NCBI GenBank assembly: GCA_029168955.1
Contig: JAPDOI010001229.1
Span: 62,001 to 126,000, forward strand
Length of the DNA: 64,000 bases
DNA from: Aplectana chamaeleonis
Lineage: Eukaryota > Nematoda > Chromadorea > Rhabditida > Cosmocercidae
Reading direction: 5' to 3'
Of this stretch, positions 1 to 11,300 are shown one piece after another. Position 1 is the first letter of the stretch. Every line of letters starts with the position of its first letter. The position numbers and the translations under genes are program-made. The notes beneath the pieces were generated by a model, which saw only the letters and a program-made list of their open reading frames with translations, had not been told where the DNA came from and did no database searches.

Positions 1-117
1 AGTTACGTTGCTGTAGATTTATAGTTTAGGCTTCCGGAATGCAATTCCTCCTCGTCGAGCTAGAAGATTTATTGGTCACCTTTTGCATGTGTTTTTTCAA
101 TTTCATTTCATTCATTT

Positions 118-300
118 TCAACCTTTAGCTTCTTTATTAGGGCTCTTGCGGGGCAGTGGAAAGAAGCGCCACTGTACACGCACACGATCCAGTGATCGAT
201 CCTCGCCCAAGGCCAACAAGCCGTCTATCCTTCCGGGGTCGGAAAATTGTTGCCAGACTTGTCTGCAAAGGTAAGAATATTGACTCGATCGTTGGCTAGC
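118..300 (+). repeat. tRNA-promoter-like dispersed repeat, copy 1 (decayed)
   Basis: This aligns by eye with 51451-51895 and 55590-55940: a shared run around CGATCCTCG(C/G)CCAAGG, then a CCTTCCGG-type block and a GACTTGTCTG block. In the better copies the core reads GGTTCGATCC, which fits a Pol III B box. An ORF over 83-274 with apparent splice borders belongs to this repeat and is not an exon. Confidence 0.45.
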
Positions 301-1737
301 CCCTGCCAGTCATTGTATAGTTTCAGTTTTCATTTTAACCTCTCGCACAGGTCAGGCGGCTGGCCGTGCGGGGTTGGCGGCCTCACTGGGGCGGCAGACA
401 CGCTACGCAACGGGTTATGTTGAGATAGGCAGGGTTTGGGGGCGTCGGCGTGTTTCATAGACTGCTCACGCAGTGCTAGAGATAATCAACCAGTCAAAAC
501 TACTAAATGTCTCATTGGGGTTCCAATGAAAATCGTCCCACCCTCCTAGGTAGGGTTCTGCGAGGGAACGGTTTTTCAGATTGCTAGCATACGGTCCTTT
601 GGCTGGTGCATGCTTCCAACGAGGTGAAAGTTCCAGAACGCTCCAAACCCTGCTTCTCTATCTTAACGCGTTTACGTTGCTAATATTCGCCCCAGGGGGT
701 GATCTCAACCGCGCGCTGAGTAACTCGTCCATTCATCCGATAACAAAATAATGATTGCTCTATTTGAACTGTATCGTTTTTCGTCAGTTCCCCATACAAC
801 CAGCTCCAAACCTTTGATTTATGTCATTAAATCGATACCATTTTTGAGCGTGTCTGCTGCCTTTAAGAATCAGCCTGATACTCTGCAACTTGTGTTGTCA
901 GGGTGTTTATCGCAACACTATTTGTAATGCATGAGCTTTCAGAATCTTATTTAGTGGTGTCCGTTCTGTGGAAAGACACTTGAGAAGATTGCCCTTGTTC
1001 TCGTTCGCCTTTCATTTTTTAAGGGAAAAGTAAACGAACGCGTGGCTTAGCGAGCTCACAACTGCATCGCTCATAACCATTGAATGGGTAATATGAGATA
1101 GCTACCCTTGAACTAAAGTGCTCTAAGTAGCCCCTAGCCGGATGTATTGAGTGGTTCAAGAAAACGCAATCGACTAACTCCAACTCCTAGTAAACCCTTC
1201 TCATGCTGCTACGGATGCTAATGAGAACCAGATCACATCTGTAAATGTAAACAAGCGCGCTTCCGCCACGGAAAGTGCCGGTCTGAGCCCATATTATGTT
1301 CATTTTGAGAATTAAGTTCAATATGTACATAAGAGAATTTCCATCCCCGTTTTGGGAGAACTTCATGAGAGAACAAAACGAATGACTGAGTAAAAATAGA
1401 TTAGGCGATCACTGGGTTTGACGGCGAAGGTTTGAGGTTTGTTGCTTTTCTCAATTATGTATGTTTCATATGACCAAGTAAGACTGATTCAGTAATACAT
1501 AAAACATTTTCAAATCAAAAGGGTCTGACAGGTTCTCCTCTTGGGTTGTGACCTTGTCCAAATGATATAGAGTAACTCCCTCTCTGTGGTATTTTCCTAC
1601 TTATAATCCGACTTGTTTCGTTTTCGATTGTCCTGAGGATGGGCTTCAGATTAGAAACGTTGTCAGTGAATAGTGAAGAGAGGGATTTCTCAGTCAATGA
1701 ACAGCAACGATAGAAAATGAAAATCAGGAATGATTTG
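301..1737. other. no gene seen
   Basis: No exon with a convincing frame was found. One 44-base stretch near 577-622 lies between TTTTTCAG and GTGAAAG and is open in two frames, which is too weak to call. At 841-866 there is a lone element end, TTTTTGAGCGTGTCTGCTGC followed by CTTTAA; the same end recurs near 45757-45785. Confidence 0.4.
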
Positions 1738-1875
1738 AATACGCATTCGAATAAAAAAGAAGACTTTGAGTAATTTAAAAAGTCACACATTCGAAAATTT
1801 CGAATTCCCGAATGATTTGGCAAGCTGGACATTCAAAAATTGTCATTCATCGAATGATTCGAGAAATCGAATTTT
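1738..1875. repeat. TTCGAA-rich degenerate repeat
   Basis: A cluster of ATTCGAAT-like words related in composition to the arrays at 2275 and 4285, but without a clear period. Confidence 0.4.
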
Positions 1876-2274
1876 CGAAAAATTGCACGAAGGGTCAAAT
1901 CCACTTGATAATCGACGGTCTTGAATGACCAAACTCTCCAGAAGCTTCAAACAGCCATTTGATTAAAGTACGATGAGGTTCGAAATCCCCCAAGTGGTAC
2001 TTTTTGAACATAAAAAACTGAATGAAAAAAATCGACAGACAAAGATCGAAAAGTCGAACTAAAGTCAGTGCTCATGATAAAAACTGTACTCGAGAGGGTC
2101 TATTGAAACAACAATGATGAAGGAACGGCTAAAAACGAGCCATAGATAGCCCTGTACGGCCCTAAATCTTGGGTGTGCTATGCCCGCCCATCCACTCTCT
2201 CAACGAACAACAAGGGAATGGACGGGTAGGCCATAGCGAATCCAAGTGTGAGGGCGGTATAGTAGAGTATGTCA

Positions 2275-2515
2275 ACGAATATTCGGAGAACGAATATTTG
2301 GCCGAATAAACGAATAATCGAATATTCGAATAATTCGATTATTCGGAGAAGTCTATTTTTCGAATAATCCGGTTATTCGAATATTCGGAAGAGTCAATTT
2401 TTCGAGTTATTCGTTTATTCGAATATGCGGAAAAGTCAATTTTTCGAATAATTCGTTTATTCGAATACTCGAACGGCCCAATATTCGAATAATCGACCGA
2501 ATAAACGAATATTTT
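2275..2515 (+). repeat. 42-bp minisatellite, array 1
   Basis: About four to five copies of a 42-base unit containing GAATATTCGG, AGTCAATTTTTCGA and TTATTCG. It has the same unit and orientation as the array at 4285-4737. The period is a multiple of three, so long ORFs appear on both strands; these are artefacts. Confidence 0.8.
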
Positions 2516-2642
2516 CAGAAAAATAAGAAGCAGAGTCTCCGGCACATCTCCATTTTTGCGGCCCAGAGGTGAAATGTCTCCAATCAAACTGGTAAAAAGT
2601 CCGAATATAATCAGAACACTTCAATATTCAACATGAGATAGT

Positions 2643-3245
2643 CAGAAACCTAATGGTGGAGTATCTCGCTCAGCACCGAATTTGTGGGCAGACGTAATAG
2701 ATGCTGTTTTCCATCTGATGGAGTATGTCCCAAACAGAAAAGAGAGATGCTCCAGAAACGGCTATACCCTGTCCCAAACGAGGTGGCAAGCGAAAAGGCC
2801 AAAGAAGCAGCGCACTCTCTGCGTCTCTGACATTTCCGGATTTTCGGACGTCGCGTACGCAAATACGTAGCATGTCCTACCGTAATCCAAAAACAGAAGA
2901 CTTCGTGACCTCCGAGCAGTTATCCATATCCTGAAACACTTTCCCTGCCACGTAAAGAAGAATATCTGTATCAAGAGTGAAAATCACGAGTATTTCGAGC
3001 GAAATTAATACAAAAGAATTATCAGGTAGTTATCAGGTATGTGAAAAAAGAAGTGAGGAGGTGAAAACTCGTCGAGTCCTTTTTTGGATTACTGTAGGAC
3101 ATGCTACGTATTTGCGTACGCGACGTCCGGAAATCCGAAAATGTCAGAGAAGCAGAGTGTGCGCTGCTTCTTTGGACTCTTTCCTTGTCATCTCGTTTGG
3201 GACAAGGTATACCGTAAGCTGCTAGAGTATTATGTGATACTTAAT
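2643..3245. mobile_element. fold-back element with ~160-bp arms
   Basis: Arms at about 2750-2905 and 3075-3235 are inverted copies. Both contain GTAGGACATGCTACGTATTT (or its complement) and GCGTACGCGACGTCC. Just outside, a direct repeat TGAAATGTCTCCAA occurs at about 2568 and 3325. No ORF is credible. It is a non-autonomous inverted-repeat element of unknown superfamily. Confidence 0.7.
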
Positions 3246-3357
3246 TTCCATGAATTTAGCTCAATCGCTGCAGCTTTGAGCCAGTTCTTATTCAACTTTC
3301 TCGTTATATTTTTGCGGTCCAGGGGTGAAATGTCTCCAACTCAAAAAACAGTGGTTT

Positions 3358-3551
3358 TACAGGCCATAAAACGGCGAAAATCTCACCGTCGAATGCGGAC
3401 CACACGCTGCGCGACCGCACGCGCGTCGGAAGCGAACGACTTTTGGCTGCCGCGCGGCGGCCAAGACTCGTTTGCTTCCGACGCGCGTGCGGTCGCGCAG
3501 CGCGTGGTACACAGTCGACGGTGAGAATTTGGCCGTTTTTATGGCCTGTAA
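3358..3551. mobile_element. GC-rich fold-back element
   Basis: A near-perfect palindrome: ACAGGCCATAAAA..GCGA at the left is mirrored by ..TTTTTATGGCCTGT at the right, and the core arms carry GCGCGACCGCACGCGCGTCG and its complement around a short GC-rich loop. It lies beside the fold-back at 2643-3245. Confidence 0.75.
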
Positions 3552-4284
3552 CATGGAGGCGACCTGCAGGTGGAGCGACGGAGTCTGACAGTCTGCGTCA
3601 CTCTTTGTCTTCTGTGATGCAGGAAGACGTCTACGATTGGCTTGTCCCGTCACACCAAAGTAGAAAGTGCAAAACGTTGCGAAATATGCTCCGTCATCTC
3701 CAAGTCACAACAGAAACAAGAAAATGTGATGAAATTGGGCTCCGAGGTGACAACGGGAGGTTAACTTGCCCTCAGTGTCACAACTGGAAGGAGTTGTGGC
3801 CTCCAGGTGACAACCGGGATTTCCTGGGAACCAAACTGGGTGCTACCTTAGCGGTGGGGGCACTATGTCTGGATGCACTTGGCCCCGCCCATTTTACAGT
3901 GCCGCGCTAAATTTGAGCACCTTCCCGGGGTTTCCCTCCCCTGCACAAATCAGGAGTGATTGCGGAACGGAAAAAATGGGCGCGGCCAGGTGCGATACAA
4001 CAGTGCCCCCCACCGCTCAGATTGCACCCCAAACTGAGAGGAAATTCGGATATTGTTGTAGATATTGTTTGGAAAATCCAGAAACTTTGATCGTATCGTT
4101 TAACAACTACTCAAAGACAGTGGTATATGTTAGTTTTAATACTCTTATGATATAATGTGGAATGTCTTTTCTGTGGAAGTACATTGACATAGTTTGATCT
4201 ATGTAATACTATACAAGAAAGGTCAGGAAAGTTAGTAGTGCCACGAACGGGGGTTCGATTATGCGTACGTGCTTCTTATTCGAA

Positions 4285-4737
4285 TGCTCGCGATTTTGGC
4301 CGAATATTCGAATTATTCGTATTCGAATCATTCGGATAATTCGATTATTCGGGAGAGTCATATTGTCGAATAATTCGTTTATTCGAATATTCGGAGAAGT
4401 CAATTTTTGGAATTATTCGTATATTCGAATATTCGGAGAAGTCAATTTTTCGAATGATTCGTTTATTCGAATATTTGGGGAAGTCAATTTTTCGAATTAT
4501 TCATTCATTCGAATATTCGAAAGAGTCAATTTTTCGAATTATTCGTTTATTCGAATAATCAAAAGAGTCAAATATTTGAATTATTCGTTTATTCGAATAT
4601 TCGAAAGAGTCAAATTTTCGAATTATTCGTTTATTCGAATATTCAAAGAGTCAATTTTTCGAATTATTCGTTTAATCGAATATTCGAAAGAGTCAATTTT
4701 TCGAATTATTCGTTTATTCGAATATTCGAAAATTTTT
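4285..4737 (+). repeat. 42-bp minisatellite, array 2
   Basis: About nine copies of a 42-base unit beginning ATTCGAATATTCG and containing AGTCAATTTTTCGAATTATT. The 161-residue ORF across it is a 14-residue repeat forced by the period and is not a gene. Confidence 0.85.
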
Positions 4738-5099
4738 ATTGTTTGATATGCTCTACGGTATAGGGCTACCTATGAGTCGTTTCAAGCCGTTTCTTCCCCA
4801 TTATTGTTGCAATGGACCACGGTACATTCGATTTCCGGTGATAACTTGAAGGCCTTTTTTATCGTGATTACTGCCTTCAACGCGATGCTTTTTCCATATG
4901 TGTGGTTACTGTGCCAGCGAATTGGGATTTTATACCTGGGACAAGCGTCTGAGAAAAGTAACAAGTTTTTGGGGAGCATTCCCATTTTTTCCATGCAGTC
5001 CTGCAAATGCACTTCTCACCTCCTCGCCGACCCTTCGTCCATCTTGTCCTTGCTCATTGAATTTACTGAGATGCGACTCGTTTGGCAACTCTCCACGTA

Positions 5100-5329
5100 G
5101 TTCTTCATCGTCGCCTCTCAGCGTAGTCGTTTTTCTGCCTCCGACAACAAGTTATTACTTGAACTCGTCCTGCTCCTCGTCGTTGTGGGTATTGATCTTG
5201 TCTCGCTTCTGTCCTCCTCTGGGCGCGACGTTGATCGCCTCCGGGCTCCTCGCTGTCTCTCATCGACTCTCTCCTTTTCCCGGCCCCGTCCCCAGCTAAG
5301 AACGAGAGAGGGAGCACGAGAGCGACAGG
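5100..5329 (+). promoter_or_regulatory. pyrimidine-rich leader before the Ly-6-like gene
   Basis: C/T-rich on the + strand, ending in CCCGTCCCCAG followed by a purine-rich stretch and the ATG at 5330. The CAG at about 5293-5295 could be a trans-splice acceptor. ORFs on both strands here look like low-complexity shadows. Confidence 0.3.
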
Positions 5330-8300
5330 ATGTTCCTACTGCTGTTCCTCTACAGCTCATCAATTTCTGTCTCCACAGGTGGGTTTCCCTTTTATTTTTC
5401 TGCTAGAATGATTTATGACGTACATTATTGCTGTGGTGTGTCCTTAGTGCACGTCATAGATCTCTATTATTCAATTGTCCGAGTGGGGCTTGTTTTACAC
5501 AAACCCCGATGTTTTGTACAACCGTTTTCTGGATTTTGCAGATAAAAATAGTCCTGTGTTTCCATAAACTTTGTTCAAAATTTTTTAATGCCTTGGGAAT
5601 TTCCAGAAGAGTGCATATTTCATAGCTTTATGAAGGAAAACGTTTACCAGAAAAGCGATTTTTAGAATTTTAAGATGAAATGTTGCGCTTTGGCCCAAAA
5701 AAAATTTAACAAAGCGGTTTATTTAAAACGATGAGGCTGATTTACCCCAAAATTACCCACTGGAAGATATTTCGCCGACCGCCGATTGGCGCTTTTCAGG
5801 GCACTACAACAGAATTGTACAAGAACTTCTCGAAGGCAGTGGTCACGATGAAAAACGTTATCGAAAAATCAATAAAAATCAGCTCAGATCGAAAACAGCT
5901 GAAAACCTATGAAGGTAGCGCGGTCAAAAACGGGCTAGAATTAGAGTTTCTAGGGCCCAAACAAACCAGTTCGTTCACAGTCCGCCCAAAAAGATCGCAG
6001 TCTCATGCCGAGCAGTCAAAAATCATCGACATTCAGAGGAAAAAGTAAATGCAAATTTACCCAATATAACAATTCAATAATTAAAGAAAGCACTCTAGCC
6101 AATGTTTTTGACTGGATGAGTAATATTCATTGATTGAAATTCAATTTCAAGCCAGCTGATGTTCTTGATATAAGAGATCATGGATGCCGATGATGTGGAG
6201 TGGGCTCGTCCACTATCAAAAGACAAGAAAGTTGAAAGTCCAAATTTGGCCCCAAACAATGGTTTTCTCGCGATTTATTTCTTATAGGTCCTACTGCTCT
6301 AAACCCAGATTAGGGTTTAGAGAGGAAAAGAAGACAAGCATATCTGATCGCAACCACTGCCTTTAATGCGTGTTCTTGAGACGGCTAAGTCCGAATCTGT
6401 GGTCCGCTAACTGATTCTCTTTCAATTGCATATGTAGGTATGTTACGGTGGGTATACGGTAGCCTTGTCGGTCTCAGATTTGGTTGGTTCAAAATTTTTG
6501 TGTGGGGTATATTCGGGGCGCCGGAAAAAAGTTGGGTTTCATTCATCGATTTTCCGGACTTAAAGGCAGTGGTCACGATGGTTTTTGTCACCGAGTTTTT
6601 CACATAAAACAATGCGTTGGCCTCCAAGTGTTACCAAAATTACGAAGAAACGGCGAGAAACGCATTAAACGTCGCATTTCAGTGACATTATTCTATGACA
6701 TGGACTAGTTGTCCGGTTGGATGAACATGTTCATGGTGGTTGTCACCGGTTTAAAATTGGGTCAATCGAAAATAGAAGAATATTTTATGCACAGCAGGAT
6801 TAGTTAGGGCCCTAAGGAAAGAACGGAGCAATAAAGAGTAGATAATTGCAAAGGACGGGTCCACAAAAGATTTCATTGTCACAACAAACACTTCCAGTGA
6901 TACTTAAGAGGCGGGGTGATACTTAAGGATTTCGTGTACTTCTGATGCGTTTTTCTCAATTTCTACGTCATTTTAGTTCTACCCGGAGGCCACTTAATAA
7001 ATATAGCCAATAATCTCAAAATTGAAGATTATCGTGAACACTGCCTTTGAAGGCACTGTTCACGATGGTTTTCTTTCCCGAGTTTTCCACTCAAAACAAT
7101 GCGTTGGCAACCAAGTGTTACCAAAATTACGAAGAAACGGCGAGAAACGAAGGAAAACGTCTTATTTCAGTAACATTATTCTCTGGCCTGGACCAGTCCG
7201 ATTGGATGAACATGTTCACCGTGATTGTCACCGGTAAAAAATGGGGATGATCAGAAACGGAGGAATATTTCAGGCAAAACAGTATCAGTTAGGATTTGAT
7301 AAAAGTACGAAGCAACAGAAAGTAGAGAATCGCAAAAGACGGTTCCACAAAAGATTTTGTTGTCACAACAAACAGCTCCTGTGAGTGTTGAGAGGCGCAG
7401 GGAGAGTAAAGGATTTCTCGTACTTCTGGGGCGTTTTTCACGGTTTCCTCGTAATTTCGGGCCCACTCGGGAGGCAAACAATCGATTTAGCGATTAATCT
7501 CAAAATCGAAGATTACCGTGAACACTGCCTTTAAAGTACATGCGAAGCAGGTTCGAAGGTATTAGGACGACCACGATCTACAGACACCCCCAGAATAGCA
7601 AAGAACGGACCCAACAGTCGTTTTTAGCGCCTTGACTAACCCTCGGGGAAAAGTGAGGTTTGGGCCGAGCCCGGATAATTTTTTTTTGTGGCGAATGGTC
7701 TATGTTTACACGTCAGACGTCGTTAAAGGCACAGTTCAACCTCAGAATCGTTTTTCTGTTTTTCCACCTGTCTTGGGAAGGGTCCCATGCTTATTCCAAT
7801 GATGTCTTTGTAATCGTGCAAGACCTTCTGGAAATGGAGTTATGGTCCCTCAAAGATTGAGCTAAGGAAACATGGTGGACGAGTGGTCCGAGGCTTGTAA
7901 CTTCCGTCTTTTGCAGCCGATGTATGCGAGCTGACCTGAGTAAAGAGAAAAGTTGAGAATGAAGGTATGAACGGGGCTATAGATCGGTAACCATCTCTCA
8001 ACCATCCCTCCCTGGTTCGTTTTCATGCGTTCTTCCGACATTAGCGTTACAGTGTGCCCCTCCACTACCCATTCCTAGTGGAGACTGAAACACATTTTCT
8101 ATCGTGAACTCTGCCTCAAAGTTTTCACGTTATCAATATTCTCAAGTGTATTGGCCTTGAGTCACCCTCTTGAAGGGAAATAATTTTCTTGGAACTTTAA
8201 CATTTATTTTAATTCGCATCTGACAGTATGAATAAGAACTTAGGCTTAGGCTTCCACAGTTTTTTTTTGCTGAAGTGGTCCTGATTGATGTTTCGGAGTG

Positions 8301-11300
8301 GTCCTGAATGTGCAATTTTGTATTCTCTGTCATCGCCTACCGCAAAAGTTCCCCATTGATCACAATGCGATCTAATTCAAATTAGTTAAAGACAGTCTTT
8401 GATTCCCGATAATCTTTGATTTTGAGAATAATCGCTAAATTGATTGTTTGGCCCCGCGGTAGAAGTAAAATCACGAAGAAATCTAGAAAAACGCATCAGA
8501 CGAGCCGGAAATCCTATACTTTCGCCCGCCTCTTTACTCTCCCAGGTGCTGTTCGTTCTGACAATGAAATCTTTTGTGGATCTTATTCTCTGTAGCTCTT
8601 TACTCTTTATTGCTCTGTTCTCTCCTTTGGACCCTAACTAATACTGTTTTGCTACCATTATCGATTAACTCCATTTTTCACAGCTGAAAACCACCGTTAA
8701 CATGTTTATCCAACCGGACAACTAGTTCAGGCCAGAGAATAATTTTACTGAAATAAGACGTTCTAGTGTGTTTCTCGCCGTTTCTTCGCAGTTTTGTTAA
8801 CACTTGGTGGCCAACACACTTTGCGTGGAAAACTCAGGAACGAAAATCATCATGAACACTGGCTTCAAGTAAACAACTGTTGCCAGGTGATTACTCACCT
8901 AATGTCGGTGATTGCTTCTGTTTTTTAGGATTTCCCCTCGTAATCTTTGATCAATTGCCAGTGAATTGCGTTGATCAAGCTCGCAGAAGAGGTGCGTGTG
9001 CGTTACAACTGATTCGCATTTTTCATTTCCAGCATTCATCATGAGAAATACCCTAACACATGAATCATCATATGCGTAAATCATCAATTGTTTACTACCT
9101 GTTATATGCCGCTCACGAAGAGGAAGGAAATACATAGGCAGTTAGGGGCAATGTTTACGACGATTTCCACGCCCTCGTTTAAATAATTCGCTGGCCAGCA
9201 TGTGTAACTAAAATCGCGATTAAAACGGCGTAATACGCACTAAAACACCATATCCCAGCAAAGGGTTTTTCCATTCTTTACTAGTTGTCCTATAGGATGA
9301 ACGAATTCGCGGTGATTGCGACGGGTGAATAATGAGATCAATCAAAAATATGTAGAGGAATACATTATGCAAAACAGTATTAGTTATGGTCCAAAGGGAA
9401 GAAAGGAGCGACAGAGACTACAAAATATTGCATCACTCCTAAGAAGAGCTCCAATAGGAGTGCTGAGGCGGAGTCAGAATGGAGCAGTTTGTGTGCTTTC
9501 TATGCGCTTTTGCTAAATTTTGTCGTGATTTCTGCTTTACCGGGAGGTCAGGTAATCGCTTTACTCTTGGAATTGAAGACTATCGTAAAGACTGTCTTTA
9601 ACAAGACCGTTGCCACTACAATACTTTTGGTCAAAACGCGTGCGCAAACGGCAGGAAGCGCCGTTTGCACACGCGTTCTGCATGCATTCTGAGAAATACC
9701 TACAAGCGTTATTTCACGGTTCCAAAGAGAAAAATTTTTCATAATTTTCCACTCGTAAAACTGCAAAAACTTTCGATATCTGCTTATCGCGAAAATGCTG
9801 GAAAATGGTTGGTGAAAAATCCCGAGATGGAGGTAAATGTTGGAAACCTTTCCAGTAAAGCTCCGTTCTTTGGGTTTTTGCGGACGCATTGCGACCAGGA
9901 ATGAGCGGAATAAAAATATGAAAATTCGGAAATCGGGTTTCGGGTTTCGGCACAAAAATTATTTTCTCGGGTTTCGGAAATCGGGTGCGAAACTCCTAAA
10001 AATGCGCGGGAATGTGGTTTTCGGAACGCGAAACGCGGAAGGATTCAGAAATCATGTGATTTTTTTTGCGTCCCAGATGACCCGATAATTTTGCGTTCCG
10101 CGGCACTTTCCGTGGTTTTCGGAACGCGAAACGCGGAACTCCGCTCATTCCCGATTGCGAGGTAAATAGGATGTTGGGCCTTTTCTCTCTTGAAGACATC
10201 GTACGCGCAGAAAATCACATAATATGTTTGGAATGTATTTGTATAGCTTAGCCTCTCTATTGATTGTAAATATCAAAAAAGCTCATGAAAAACCTCCGTC
10301 GCTTAAAGGCAGCGGTCACGATGGAAAGCGTTATCGAAGACACTACAAAAATCAGCTTGAATCGAAAACAGCTGAAAAACTATGGAGGTAGCGCGGTGAA
10401 AAACGAGCTAGAATTGGGGTTTCTAGGGCCCAAAGATGCGAGTTCGTGCACACCTGCACAACGCCGCCCAAAAAAGATCGTAGTCTCATGACGAGCCGTC
10501 AAAAATCATGGAGATTCAGAGGAAGAAATAAATGGAAATTTACCTAATAAAAACAGATGAACAGTGAAAGCAAGCAATTCAGTCAATGTTTTTGATTAGA
10601 TGAGTACTTAAATGTTCGGGCAGGTCAGTCCGAAGGTGGATGATTATTGATTCAGATTCAATTTCAAGCCAGCCGATGTTGTTTTATTAGAGATCATCGA
10701 TGCCGATGATGTGGATTGGGCTCGTCCACCATCAAAAGACAAGAAGGTTCAGGCTCAAATTTGGCCCAAAACAGCGGTTTTTTTACGCAATTTTTTCTTA
10801 TGGATCCTACTACTCGAAACCCAGAAAAGGGTTTAGAGAGGAAAAGAAGACAAGCATATTTGATCGCGACCACTGCCTTTAGGAAAAACCGGTTTCAACA
10901 CCTCGTAAAAATGGATTTGAAGTTGCTTCAAAATCGTTTTTGAAGTGGCCTTGGAGACCTTGTTGTCATTTTTGAAGTTATCCTGCATGTGGAACTGGCA
11001 CCACAAATGTTTTCTATGTTGTTTGACGGACGCATCAACTTTTTTTCAAGGTGATAGATGATCGACCCCACAGCAGTTTTCCGCTGGCCATAACCTTTAT
11101 GAGGCGCATTTTCAGAGCCTCCAGCTTTGTGGATGATGCCAGCTGGTCAGGATTCTTTGTTTCTACACAAAAAAAATTTTAAGTGATTTTCAGCGCGCAT
11201 GACACCTTTGAACAGGCTTAGCCTTACAGTGCACCTAAACTACAGATTCCCCTTCTTTTGTCTATATATTCTTGATTGCTTTCCGGATCAGCGGGTTCAC

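Noticed and set aside
83..274. ORF of 63 codons with apparent acceptor and GTAAG donor
   Set aside because: The sequence aligns with the dispersed repeat at 51451 and 55590, so the exon look is accidental.
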